Positions 36,990-45,068 of a stretch of 64,000 nucleotides of DNA are shown piece after piece (the stretch's first letter is position 1; the number at the start of each line of letters is the position of its first letter). A model generated the notes under the pieces. The model was not told the origin of the DNA, made no database searches, and saw only the letters and a list, made by a program, of their open reading frames with translations. The stretch comes from Streptomyces sp. PTY087I2. Its GTDB lineage: Bacteria > Actinomycetota > Actinomycetes > Streptomycetales > Streptomycetaceae. The stretch covers positions 248,001 through 312,000 of the forward strand of contig NZ_LZRD01000002.1 of NCBI RefSeq assembly GCF_001687325.1. The letters run 5' to 3'. Made by a program: the position numbers and the translations under genes.

Positions 36990-36997
36990 CCAGCGCC

Positions 36998-38116
36998 ATG
37001 AAGGCCATGGGGAAGACGAGACGGCTGATGGCACTGGTGACCGGAGGGGCGGCCCTGGCGGCCGCACTGGTCGCACCGGGCGCACAAGCGGCAGAGGGTG
37101 CGGAGAAGAAGACGGCCTCTCAGGAGACCGCCGCCCGCGGGCTCCTGCCCGGCTGGAAGCTCACCGACACCGGCACCGACTCCCGCTTCCGGGGGCTCGC
37201 CGCGGTCAGCCGCACCACCGCCTGGGTCGCCGGGTCGAAGGGCACGGTCCTGCGCACCGCCGACGGCGGCCGCACCTGGCGTGACGTGTCACCGCCAGGA
37301 GCCGCCGACCTCGAACTGCGGGACATCGAGGCGTTCGACGGCCGCCGGGCCGTCGCCCTGGCCATCGGCGAGGGCGAGGCATCGCGGGTCCTGCGCACCG
37401 AGGACGGCGGAGCGACCTGGACCGAGTCCTTCCGGAACACCGACCCCCGCGCCTTCTTCAACTGCCTGACGTTCTTCGACAGCCGGCACGGTCTCGCGGC
37501 GGGCGACCCGGTGGACGGGAAGTTCCGGCTCCTGTCCACGGCGGACGGCGGCCGTTCCTGGCGGGTCCTGCCCGACGCAGGGATGCCCGCCGCGCTGCCC
37601 GGCGAGGCGGGGTTCGCGGCGAGCGGCCAGTGCCTGGTCAGCTCCGGCGCCAAGGACGTGTGGCTGCCCACGGGTGGAGCGGAGACCGCCCGCGTCCTGC
37701 ACTCCAAGGACCGGGGCCTGACCTGGACGGCGAGCGCGTCGACCCTTCCGGCGGCCGACCCGGCCCGAGGTGTCTTCGCCGTCGCCTTCCGCGACCGGGC
37801 CCACGGCATCGCCGTCGGCGGCGACTACCGCCCCGACCAGGCATCCCCGAAGGCGGCCGCCGTCACCGGGAACGGCGGCCGCACCTGGCGGCAGTCCGCC
37901 ACCCCGCCGCCCGCCTACCGCTCCGGCGTCGCCTGGCTCCCGTACAGCCGCACCGCCGCCCTGGCCGTCGGCCCGACGGGCACCGACCTCACCCTGGACG
38001 CCGGCCGCACCTGGCGCACGGTCGACCCCGGCTCGTACGACACCGTCGACTGCACCCCCGACCTCGGCTGCTGGGCGGCGGGCGAGAAGGGACGGGTGGC
38101 GCGGCTGGGCTTCTGA
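36998..38116 (+). CDS. secreted BNR/sialidase-like beta-propeller protein
   Basis: A 372-residue exported protein. A signal peptide (about residues 1-32, cleaving after AQA) precedes a propeller built of repeated S-DGG-TW (Asp-box/BNR) motifs: TADGGRTW, TEDGGATW, TADGGRSW, SKDRGLTW, TGNGGRTW and TLDAGRTW. Such proteins are often annotated as oxidoreductases or as photosystem II assembly-factor-like proteins, but the fold alone gives no activity. ATG 36998 follows a promoter with no leader; ATG 37010 is possible. Probably monocistronic. Confidence 0.75.
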   Translation: MKAMGKTRRLMALVTGGAALAAALVAPGAQAAEGAEKKTASQETAARGLLPGWKLTDTGTDSRFRGLAAVSRTTAWVAGSKGTVLRTADGGRTWRDVSPPGAADLELRDIEAFDGRRAVALAIGEGEASRVLRTEDGGATWTESFRNTDPRAFFNCLTFFDSRHGLAAGDPVDGKFRLLSTADGGRSWRVLPDAGMPAALPGEAGFAASGQCLVSSGAKDVWLPTGGAETARVLHSKDRGLTWTASASTLPAADPARGVFAVAFRDRAHGIAVGGDYRPDQASPKAAAVTGNGGRTWRQSATPPPAYRSGVAWLPYSRTAALAVGPTGTDLTLDAGRTWRTVDPGSYDTVDCTPDLGCWAAGEKGRVARLGF

Positions 38117-38126
38117 CGCCGGGGCC

Positions 38127-38199
38127 TCAGGAGGCGTCGAGCACCTCGCGCAGCCGCGCGGCGAACTCGTCGAGGAAGCCGCCGTGCGGCTGCCGCCCG
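38127..38199 (-). pseudogene. possible C-terminal remnant of a minus-strand gene
   Basis: On the minus strand this stretch reads as a protein-like C terminus (GGFLDEFAARLREVLDAS, then TGA at 38129-38127). It is out of frame with the adjacent YciI gene (stop at 38200), and no start can be found. It may be the tail of a deleted gene. In GC-rich DNA short open stretches arise by chance, so confidence is low. Confidence 0.25.
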
Positions 38200-38496
38200 C
38201 TACGGCAGTCGCTGCTGGTACGGCGCGAGCGCGGGCGCCGTCTTGGTGGCGATGAACTCGGTGATCCGGTACGCGCACACGCCGTGCGCGGCGAACGGGT
38301 CGGCCGCCGCGGTCTTCTCGATCGCCGCCCGGTCGTCCCCGACGGCCAGGATCACGCCGCCGTCCCGGGGGTTCTTGCGGCCCGAGGCGACGAAGACACC
38401 GGCTGCGTACTGCTCGTCGAGCCAGGCGATGTGCTCCGTCATCAGCGCGTCGACGCGCTCGACCGGGGCCGTGTAGGTCAATTCGAGTACGAACAT
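38200..38496 (-). CDS. YciI-family protein
   Basis: A 98-residue ferredoxin-fold (dimeric alpha-beta barrel) protein. It has the family pattern: an opening FVLELTYTAPVERVDAL strand-helix, the HIAWLDEQYAAG segment containing the conserved His, the SGRKNPRDGGVILA stretch, and DPFAAHGVCAYRITEF near the end. YciI proteins may be small hydrolases or dehydrochlorinase-like enzymes; biological roles are mostly unknown. It is divergent from endonuclease V. Confidence 0.85.
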   Translation of the reverse strand: MFVLELTYTAPVERVDALMTEHIAWLDEQYAAGVFVASGRKNPRDGGVILAVGDDRAAIEKTAAADPFAAHGVCAYRITEFIATKTAPALAPYQQRLP

Positions 38497-38609
38497 GATC
38501 GTCAGGCTACGGGATCCGGGCCGCCGCGCTTCCGGACCGGCCCCCGCGCCGACGGCCCGACCTGCGGGTCTCGAAGTCCGCCGGGAACGGTACGGGCCTC
38601 GTCACCGCA

Positions 38610-38615
38610 TAAGCT
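38610..38615 (+). promoter_or_regulatory. -10 hexamer for endonuclease V, leaderless
   Basis: TAAGCT lies 7 nt before ATG 38623; no ribosome binding site is present. Confidence 0.4.
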
Positions 38616-38622
38616 TCCCGGT

Positions 38623-39315
38623 ATGACGAGCTCCCCCGCCCCCGCCCACGAGACCCCCGCCGACGAAGCCGAGGGCCGGGCGATCCAGGACCGGCTGCGT
38701 GACCGGGTGATCCTGGACGAGGCGGGACCGGAGCCCGGGACCGGCCTGGTCACCGGGGTGGACGTGGCCTACGACGACGAGAAGGACGTCGTCGTCGCGG
38801 CGGCCGTGGTGCTGGACGCCGCGACGCTGGAGACCGTCGAGGAGGCCACCGCCGTCGGCACGATCGCCTTCCCGTACGTCCCCGGGCTGCTGGCCTTCCG
38901 GGAGATCCCGACGGTGCTGGAAGCCCTGGAGGAGCTGAGCGTCGACCCCGGCCTCGTCGTCTGCGACGGCTACGGGCTTGCGCACCCGCGCCGCTTCGGG
39001 CTCGCCAGCCACCTGGGCGTGCTCACCGGACTGCCGGTGATCGGCGTCGGCAAGAACCCGTTCACGTTCACCTACGAGGCCCCCGGCCCCCGGCGCGGCG
39101 ACTTCTCCCCGCTGCTGGACGGCGAAGAGGTGGTCGGCCGCGCGCTGCGCACCCGGGAGAACACCAGCCCGGTGTTCGTCTCGGTGGGCCACCGCATCAG
39201 CCTCGACAACGCCTGCGCCCACACGCTCCGCCTCGCCGGCCGCTACCGCCAGCCCGAGAGCACCCGCCGGGCGGACGCCCTGTGCCGGCAGACCCTGCGG
39301 GAAGCGACCGCCTGA
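38623..39315 (+). CDS. nfi: endonuclease V (deoxyinosine repair)
   Basis: A 230-residue endonuclease V, which nicks DNA one nucleotide 3' to deoxyinosine during repair of deaminated adenine. Family motifs are in order: VTGVDVAYDD (metal-binding Asp), FPYVPGLLAFRE, VCDGYGLAHPRRFGLASHLG (second Asp and the conserved His) and GVGKN. Length is normal. The start at ATG 38623 agrees with a leaderless -10 hexamer. It is a single gene divergent from the YciI gene, 49 nt before the next plus-strand gene, which has its own -10 hexamer. Confidence 0.92.
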   Translation: MTSSPAPAHETPADEAEGRAIQDRLRDRVILDEAGPEPGTGLVTGVDVAYDDEKDVVVAAAVVLDAATLETVEEATAVGTIAFPYVPGLLAFREIPTVLEALEELSVDPGLVVCDGYGLAHPRRFGLASHLGVLTGLPVIGVGKNPFTFTYEAPGPRRGDFSPLLDGEEVVGRALRTRENTSPVFVSVGHRISLDNACAHTLRLAGRYRQPESTRRADALCRQTLREATA

Positions 39316-39350
39316 CGCACACCGCCGGAAGAAGCACGACGGACCGGCGG

Positions 39351-39356
39351 TAGCGT
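39351..39356 (+). promoter_or_regulatory. -10 hexamer for the glutaredoxin-like gene, leaderless
   Basis: TAGCGT lies 8 nt before ATG 39365. Confidence 0.4.
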
Positions 39357-39364
39357 GCGTCGTC

Positions 39365-39802
39365 ATGAGACGCGTGTGGAGGGTGCCGGCCCTGTTCCTG
39401 CTCGGCGGAGCGGTCGCCGCGACGGGGCTCGCCCTCGGCGGCGACCTGGCCATGGCGGCCGTACTCCTGGCGCTGTTCACGCTGTTCGCCGTCCTGCACT
39501 CGCCCCTGATCTTCCCGGGGCCGGTCCCCGCCGCCGAGGCCCGGCGCCGCAGCGCCGCCGACGGCAGCCCGGTCGTCTACTGGCGGCCGGGCTGCGCCTA
39601 CTGCCTGCGGCTGCGTCTCCGGCTGGGGCGTGACGCCGCCCGGCTGCACTGGGTGAACATCTGGCGCGATCCGGAGGGCGCGGCCGCGGTACGGGCCGCC
39701 ACCGGCGGGGACGAGACCGTGCCGACCGTCGTCGTCGCGGACCGGCCGCACATCAACCCGGACCCCGCGTGGGTACGCCGGCAGCTGCCGCCACGGTCTT
39801 GA
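39365..39802 (+). CDS. membrane-anchored glutaredoxin/mycoredoxin-like protein
   Basis: A 145-residue protein with two closely spaced hydrophobic segments (about residues 7-48) followed by a thioredoxin-fold domain. The redox motif is CAYC (Cys77-Cys80) after VVYWRPG. TVPTVVV supplies the cis-Pro strand and NIWRDPEGAAAVR the following helix. Mycoredoxins are normally soluble and reduce mycothiol mixed disulfides, so the membrane anchor is a variation. The side of the membrane on which the domain sits cannot be decided from sequence. Confidence 0.82.
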   Translation: MRRVWRVPALFLLGGAVAATGLALGGDLAMAAVLLALFTLFAVLHSPLIFPGPVPAAEARRRSAADGSPVVYWRPGCAYCLRLRLRLGRDAARLHWVNIWRDPEGAAAVRAATGGDETVPTVVVADRPHINPDPAWVRRQLPPRS

Positions 39803-39813
39803 TCGTCCCGGAA

Positions 39814-39832
39814 GTGGAACAGCGTGGAACAG
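39814..39832. repeat. short direct repeat GTGGAACAG
   Basis: GTGGAACAG occurs at 39814-39822 and 39824-39832, a 10-bp period (one helical turn). It lies upstream of the small membrane protein gene at 39893 and could be a regulator site. Confidence 0.4.
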
Positions 39833-39892
39833 TCCTGCAACTGAGTACCCGTACGGATGGCATGGATCCGTGCGGCTGGGCAGTCTGAACAC

Positions 39893-40036
39893 ATGAACGC
39901 CTCTCGCACGGCCGTCCGCCCCGCGCCCTTCGGCCCCGCCCAGCGCCGCATGGCCCTCGGCATGCTCCTCGGCAGCGCCCTCGGTCTCGTCTGGCTGGGC
40001 GCGATGCTCTACACGCTGGCCGGCTGGATCTTCTAG
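39893..40036 (+). CDS. small single-span membrane protein, 47 aa
   Basis: A short open frame: a basic, Pro-rich N terminus of about 20 residues, then one hydrophobic helix (about residues 22-45, LGMLLGSALGLVWLGAMLY) and TAG. CAGTCT lies 6 nt before ATG 39893, matching the leaderless pattern of neighbouring genes. Third codon positions are mostly G or C, as expected of a real gene. Function unknown. Confidence 0.55.
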   Translation: MNASRTAVRPAPFGPAQRRMALGMLLGSALGLVWLGAMLYTLAGWIF

Positions 40037-40068
40037 GCCCCGGCCGCCCGGCCCGCCCGAGGCGTCGG

Positions 40069-41259
40069 CTACCGCACCGCCGCGACCCGGAACCGCAGCC
40101 CCGCCGCCGTCAGCCGGTCCAGCAGCGCGTCGCCCATCGCCACCGCCGTGGTGACCTGCCCGGAGGTCTCCGGCAGCTCGTCCAGGGCCAGGCACACCGC
40201 CGACTCGGCGAGGATCTTCGCCGTCTCGCCGTAACCGGGGTCGCCGCCGGACACCTCGGTGAAGACGCGTCGCCCGCCGCCCTCGCCGACGAACCGGACG
40301 GTGAACCAGCTCCGCCCGCGGCGCGCCTCGTCCGGCCCCTGCCCCGGCTCGTAACGGCTCATCAGCCACTCCCGTACGCCTTCCACCTGTGCGGCCGCGA
40401 CCAGCCCGCCGATCGCCACCGGGGCACCGAGGGCCATGGGCAGCGTCTTGACCGAGGCGAAGTGGCGGTAGCGGAAGTCGGGGCCGTACCGCTCCAGGGC
40501 CCGCGCCGAGCGGCCCACGATCGTCGGGTCGACCGTCGGCAGCGGCAGCGCCCAGGTGCCGGTCTCCCCGCTGAAGTGCGGGGTGCCCGCGGGCGTGCGG
40601 ACCCGTCGGCCGACCAGGCGCGGCTCGTGCAGCCGGCGCTCCCGGGCGGCGGCCAGCATCTGCGGACCCCGGCCCATCGCGGTCAGCGCCGAGGCGAACG
40701 TACCGCCGGAGAACACCGCGTTGGTGCGGACGAAGCCGTCGACGGCCAGGGGCACGTCCTCCGGCAGCTGCTTGACGGTGAAGTACGCCCCCAGATCGTG
40801 CGGTACGGAGTCGAAACCGCAGGCGTGCACGATCCGCGCCCCCGTCTCCCGGGCCCGGGCGTCGTGCTCCAGATACATCCGGTCGATGAACTCCGGCTCG
40901 CCCGTGAGGTCCACGTAATCCGTCCCGGCCTCCGCGCAGGCGGCGACGAGCTTCTCGCCGTAACGCAGGTACGGCCCCACGGTCGTGGCCACCACCCGGG
41001 TGGAGGCGGCCAGTTCGGCCAGCGCCTCCGCGTCGTCCGCGTCGGTCTCCAGCAGCGGCAGCTCCGCGCAGGCCGGGGCGATCTCCGTCAGCCGCTCGCG
41101 CAGCCTCTCCAGCTTGGTCCGGCTGCGCCCGGCCAACGCCCAGCGCAGACCGGCGGGGGCGTGGGCCGCCAGATACTCCGCCGTGAGCGCCCCCACGAAG
41201 CCGGTGGCACCGAAGAGGACCACGTCCAAGGGGCGTGTCGCGTCGTTCTGCCTGTTCAC
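40069..41259 (-). CDS. saccharopine-dehydrogenase-like / trans-acting enoyl reductase protein
   Basis: A 396-residue NAD(P)-binding oxidoreductase. The Rossmann motif FGATGFVGALTAEYL is at residues 16-30, followed by GRSRTKLERLRE, VVATTVGPYLRYGE and VDLTGEPEF, the hallmarks of the saccharopine dehydrogenase-like family. It includes mycobacterial trans-acting enoyl reductases in lipid synthesis. The precise substrate is unknown. GTG 41259 has GGAGG 5 nt upstream. It is divergent from the methylacyl-CoA racemase operon across a 209-nt gap with two palindromes, so shared control in lipid metabolism is likely. Confidence 0.78.
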   Translation of the reverse strand: MNRQNDATRPLDVVLFGATGFVGALTAEYLAAHAPAGLRWALAGRSRTKLERLRERLTEIAPACAELPLLETDADDAEALAELAASTRVVATTVGPYLRYGEKLVAACAEAGTDYVDLTGEPEFIDRMYLEHDARARETGARIVHACGFDSVPHDLGAYFTVKQLPEDVPLAVDGFVRTNAVFSGGTFASALTAMGRGPQMLAAARERRLHEPRLVGRRVRTPAGTPHFSGETGTWALPLPTVDPTIVGRSARALERYGPDFRYRHFASVKTLPMALGAPVAIGGLVAAAQVEGVREWLMSRYEPGQGPDEARRGRSWFTVRFVGEGGGRRVFTEVSGGDPGYGETAKILAESAVCLALDELPETSGQVTTAVAMGDALLDRLTAAGLRFRVAAVR

Positions 41260-41368
41260 GAGTACCTCCGGCTGGGGGACGGGTGCCGACGTGGCAGGCA
41301 GAGGGTAGCGGAGAGCGCCGTGGCGGCGTACGGCCGGGCGGGCCCGATGCGAGAGGATCGGAGGAAAG

Positions 41369-41383
41369 AGCTAAGCGCTTGCT
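41369..41383. promoter_or_regulatory. TetR-like operator AGCTAAGCGCTTGCT
   Basis: The core AAGCGCTT (41373-41380) is a perfect palindrome and the flanks extend it to AGC/GCT. Similar boxes mark TetR-type fatty-acid regulators in actinomycetes. It lies between the divergent enoyl-reductase-like gene and the beta-oxidation operon. Confidence 0.5.
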
Positions 41384-41428
41384 CGGCCCGAGGGGTTGTG
41401 CGGAGCCCGGGACGTTCTTAGCATCACA

Positions 41429-41453
41429 GGTGTTACATCGGTTGTGTCACACC
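41429..41453. promoter_or_regulatory. second palindrome before the racemase operon
   Basis: GGTGTTACA (41429-41437) and TGTCACACC (41445-41453) form 9-bp arms with one mismatch around a 7-nt spacer, 16 nt before ATG 41469. Its place over the transcript start or leader suggests a repressor site. Confidence 0.5.
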
Positions 41454-41468
41454 CCTGGGGGCTCACAG

Positions 41469-42608
41469 ATGGCGAAAGGCCCAACACCCGGGCACGGTCC
41501 GCTGACCGGTGTCCGGGTCGTCGAGCTGGCGGGCATCGGCCCCGGACCGTTCGCCGCGATGCTGCTGGCGGATCTCGGGGCCGACGTCGTCCGCGTCGAC
41601 CGGCCCGGCGGCGCGGGCCTCGGCATCGATCCCGCGCACGATCTCACCAACCGCAACAAACGCTCCGTCCTCCTGGACCTCAAGAGCGCCGAGGGGCCGG
41701 CCCGCGTCCTGGACCTCGTCGAACGCGCCGACATCCTCGTCGAGGGCTACCGCCCCGGCGTCGCCGAACGCCTCGGCGTCGGCCCCGACGCCTGCCTCGC
41801 CCGCAACCCGAAGCTCGTCTACGGCCGGATGACCGGCTGGGGCCAGGACGGGCCGCTCGCCGACCGCGCGGGCCACGACATCGCCTACATCGCGCTCACC
41901 GGCACCCTGTCCATGATCGGCAGCCCGGACGAACCGCCCACCGTCCCCGCCAACCTGGTCGGCGACTACGCGGGCGGCTCGCTCTACCTCGTCGTCGGCG
42001 TCCTCGCCGCCCTCCAGCACGCCCGCGCCCACGGCGAGGGGCAGGTCGTCGACGCCGCCATCGTGGACGGCGCCGCCCATCTCGCCACGATGATCCACGG
42101 CATGCTCGCCGCCGGAAGCTGGCAGGACCGGCGCGGCGCGAACCTCCTCGACGGCGGCTGCCCGTTCTACGGCACCTACGCCACCTCCGACGGCGGCCAC
42201 ATGGCCGTCGGCCCGCTGGAAGGCCAGTTCTACGCCGAGTTCGTCCGGCTCCTCGGCATCGCGGACGCCTTCCCCGACCGGTGGGACCTCGCCCGCTGGG
42301 ACGAGCTGCGCGCCGCCGTCACCGAACGCTTCCTGACCCGTACGCGCGCCGAGTGGACCGAGGTCTTCGCCGGCACCGACGCCTGCGTGGCCCCCGTCCT
42401 CTCGCTCACCGAGGCCCCGCACCACCCGCACCTCGCCGCCCGCTCCACCTTCGTCGAGCACGGCGGCCGGACCCAGCCCGCCCCCGCCCCGCGCTTCTCG
42501 GCCACCCCCGTCTCCGTACGCACCGGGCCCGCGACGCCCGGCGCGGACACGGAGGCCGTGGCGGCCGACTGGGACGTACCGGGGCTCCGGCCCATCCCCC
42601 GAGACTAG
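41469..42608 (+). CDS. alpha-methylacyl-CoA racemase / CaiB-BaiF family
   Basis: A 379-residue class III CoA-transferase-family protein. The TGWGQDGPLADRAGHDIAYIALTG segment (with the racemase His in AGHD) and the VGDYAGGSLYL Asp resemble the His/Asp pair of alpha-methylacyl-CoA racemases, which convert (R)- to (S)-2-methylacyl-CoA so that beta-oxidation can proceed. A true CoA-transferase activating an acid is the alternative. ATG 41469 is chosen because family homology (GPLTGVRVVELAGIGPGPFA) starts a few residues later. It is the first of four genes; the acyl-CoA dehydrogenase starts 8 nt after its stop. Confidence 0.82.
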   Translation: MAKGPTPGHGPLTGVRVVELAGIGPGPFAAMLLADLGADVVRVDRPGGAGLGIDPAHDLTNRNKRSVLLDLKSAEGPARVLDLVERADILVEGYRPGVAERLGVGPDACLARNPKLVYGRMTGWGQDGPLADRAGHDIAYIALTGTLSMIGSPDEPPTVPANLVGDYAGGSLYLVVGVLAALQHARAHGEGQVVDAAIVDGAAHLATMIHGMLAAGSWQDRRGANLLDGGCPFYGTYATSDGGHMAVGPLEGQFYAEFVRLLGIADAFPDRWDLARWDELRAAVTERFLTRTRAEWTEVFAGTDACVAPVLSLTEAPHHPHLAARSTFVEHGGRTQPAPAPRFSATPVSVRTGPATPGADTEAVAADWDVPGLRPIPRD

Positions 42609-42616
42609 GAGACCCC

Positions 42617-43759
42617 GTGCAACGGCAGATCTTCACCGAGGAGCACGACGCGTTCCGCGAGACCGTCCGGGCCTTCCTGGCCAAGGAGGTCCTCCCGTAC
42701 TACGAGCAGTGGGAGCGGGACGGCATCGTCTCCCGCGAGGCCTGGCTCGCCGCCGGGCGGGCGGGGCTGCTGGGCCTGGCCGTCCCGGAGGAGTACGGGG
42801 GCGGCGGCAGCGACGACTTCCGCTACAGCGCGGTCCTCGCCGAGGAGTTCACCCGGGCCGGGGCCGCCGGGCTCGCGATCGGCCTGCACAACGACATCAT
42901 CGGCCCCTACCTCACGGGCCTGGCCACCGACGAGCAGAAGCGCCGCTGGCTCCCCGGCTTCTGCTCCGGCGAGACCATCACCGCCATCGCCATGACCGAG
43001 CCGGGCGCGGGCTCCGACCTCCAGGGCATCCGCACCACCGCCGAGGACAAGGGCGACCACTGGCTGCTCAACGGCTCCAAGACCTTCATCTCCAACGGCA
43101 TCCTCGCCGACCTCGTCATCGTCGTCGCCAAGACCACCCCCGAGGGCGGGGCCAAGGGGCTCTCCCTCATCGTCGTCGAGCGCGGCGCGGAGGGCTTCGA
43201 GCGCGGCCGCAACCTCGACAAGATCGGCCAGAAGTCCCAGGACACCGCCGAGTTGTTCTTCAACGACGTCCGCGTCCCCAAGGAGAACCTCCTCGGCGAG
43301 CTCGACGGCGCGTTCATCCACCTGATGACCAACCTCGCCCAGGAGCGCATGGGCATAGCGGTCGCCGGGATCGCCGCCGCCGAACACCTGCTGGAGATCA
43401 CCACCCAGTACGTCAAGGAGCGCGAGGCCTTCGGACGTCCGCTGGCCAAGCTCCAGCACGTCCGGTTCGAGATCGCGGAGATGGCCACCGAGTGCGCCGT
43501 CACCCGGACCTTCCTCGACCGGTGCATCGTCGACCACTCCGACGGGATGCTGGACGCCGTCCACGCCTCGATGGCCAAGTGGTGGGCCACCGAGCTCCAG
43601 AAGCGCGTCGCCGACCGCTGCCTCCAACTCCACGGCGGCTACGGCTACATGAGCGAGTACAAGGTCGCCAAGGCCTTCACCGACGGCCGTATCCAGACCA
43701 TCTACGGCGGCACGACCGAGATCATGAAGGAGATCATCGGCCGCTCGCTGCTCGCCTGA
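42617..43759 (+). CDS. acyl-CoA dehydrogenase (long-chain/isovaleryl-like)
   Basis: A 380-residue FAD enzyme catalysing the first step of beta-oxidation. It shows [26 protein letters not shown] and the C-terminal [17 protein letters not shown]. Gly replaces the Glu found in medium-chain enzymes (IYEGT). As in long-chain and isovaleryl-CoA dehydrogenases, the catalytic Glu is then expected in the preceding helix ([18 protein letters not shown]). That subtype accepts long or branched substrates, which agrees with the racemase beside it. It starts at GTG 42617 with AGGAG 5 nt upstream. Confidence 0.9.
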   Translation: MQRQIFTEEHDAFRETVRAFLAKEVLPYYEQWERDGIVSREAWLAAGRAGLLGLAVPEEYGGGGSDDFRYSAVLAEEFTRAGAAGLAIGLHNDIIGPYLTGLATDEQKRRWLPGFCSGETITAIAMTEPGAGSDLQGIRTTAEDKGDHWLLNGSKTFISNGILADLVIVVAKTTPEGGAKGLSLIVVERGAEGFERGRNLDKIGQKSQDTAELFFNDVRVPKENLLGELDGAFIHLMTNLAQERMGIAVAGIAAAEHLLEITTQYVKEREAFGRPLAKLQHVRFEIAEMATECAVTRTFLDRCIVDHSDGMLDAVHASMAKWWATELQKRVADRCLQLHGGYGYMSEYKVAKAFTDGRIQTIYGGTTEIMKEIIGRSLLA

Positions 43760-43805
43760 CGACCTCCCCGCCCGCCCTCTCCACCACCCTCGAAAGGCAG
43801 CTGTC

Positions 43806-45020
43806 TTGAGTACCGAAGCATTCGTCTACGACGCGATCCGCACCCCGCGCGGCCGCGGCAAGGCCAACGGCGCCCTGCACGGCACCAAGCCGATCGACCT
43901 GGTCGTCGGCCTCATCCACGAGATCCAGGGCCGCTTCCCGGACCTGGACCCGGCCGCCATCGACGACATCGTCCTCGGCGTGGTCAGCCCGCTCGGCGAC
44001 CAGGGCTCCGACATCGCCCGGATCGCCGCCATCGCGGCCGGCCTGCCCGACTCCGTCGCGGGCGTCCAGGAGAACCGCTTCTGTGCCTCGGGCCTGGAAG
44101 CGGTCAACCTGGCCGCCGCCAAGGTCCGTTCGGGCTGGGAGGACCTGGTGCTCGCCGGGGGCGTCGAGTCGATGTCCCGGGTGCCGATGGGCTCCGACGG
44201 CGGGGCCTGGGCGATGGACCCGATGACCAGCTTCGAGACCGGCTTCGCCCCGCAGGGCATCGGCGCCGACCTCATCGCCACCGTCGAGGGCTTCAGCCGC
44301 CGTGACGTCGACGAGTACGCCGCCCTCTCCCAGGAACGCGCCGCCGCGGCCTGGAAGGACGGCCGCTTCGCCCGCTCCGTCGTCCCCGTCAAGGACCGCA
44401 ACGGCCTCCTCGTCCTGGACCACGACGAGCACATGCGCCCCGGCACCACCGCCGACTCCCTCGCCGCCCTCAAGCCCTCCTTCGCCGCCATCGGCGAGAT
44501 GGGCGGCTTCGACGCGGTGGCGCTCCAGAAGTACCACTGGGTCGAGAAGATCGACCACGTCCACCACGCGGGCAACTCCTCCGGCATCGTCGACGGCGCG
44601 GCCCTCGTCGCCATCGGCTCCAAGGAGGTCGGCGAGCGCTACGGCCTCACCCCGCGCGCCCGCATCGTCTCCGCCGCCGTCTCCGGCTCCGAGCCCACCA
44701 TCATGCTCACCGGCCCCGCCCCCGCCACCCGCAAGGCGCTCGCCAAGGCCGGGCTCACCATCGACGACATCGACCTCGTCGAGATCAACGAGGCCTTCGC
44801 CGGAGTCGTCCTGCGCTTCGTCAAGGACATGGGCCTCAGCCTGGACAAGGTCAACGTCAACGGCGGCGCGATCGCGCTCGGCCACCCCCTCGGCGCGACC
44901 GGCGCGATGATCCTCGGCACCGTCATCGACGAACTGGAGCGCCGCGACCAGCGGTTCGGCCTGGTCACCCTCTGCGTCGGCGGCGGCATGGGCGTCGCGA
45001 CCATCGTCGAACGCATCTGA
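43806..45020 (+). CDS. fadA: acetyl-CoA C-acyltransferase (thiolase)
   Basis: A 404-residue thiolase for the last step of beta-oxidation, cleaving 3-ketoacyl-CoA. The nucleophile is Cys93 in [11 protein letters not shown]. The His of GHPLGATGA and the C-terminal LCVGGGMG Cys complete the catalytic set. The start is TTG 43806 (GAAAGG 8 nt upstream), reading M-S-T-E-A-F; no ATG or GTG fits the family start. It lies 46 nt after the dehydrogenase and 48 nt before FadB. The symbol follows the usual FadA/FadB pairing. Confidence 0.9.
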   Translation: MSTEAFVYDAIRTPRGRGKANGALHGTKPIDLVVGLIHEIQGRFPDLDPAAIDDIVLGVVSPLGDQGSDIARIAAIAAGLPDSVAGVQENRFCASGLEAVNLAAAKVRSGWEDLVLAGGVESMSRVPMGSDGGAWAMDPMTSFETGFAPQGIGADLIATVEGFSRRDVDEYAALSQERAAAAWKDGRFARSVVPVKDRNGLLVLDHDEHMRPGTTADSLAALKPSFAAIGEMGGFDAVALQKYHWVEKIDHVHHAGNSSGIVDGAALVAIGSKEVGERYGLTPRARIVSAAVSGSEPTIMLTGPAPATRKALAKAGLTIDDIDLVEINEAFAGVVLRFVKDMGLSLDKVNVNGGAIALGHPLGATGAMILGTVIDELERRDQRFGLVTLCVGGGMGVATIVERI

Positions 45021-45068
45021 CCGCCCTGCCCCGGCCCGGCCCCACCTGCTTACGGAGAAAACACCGAC

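Noticed and set aside
39893-40036. Reading the 47-residue frame as an export signal of the next gene
   Set aside because: The next gene is on the opposite strand; the frame ends in its own stop.
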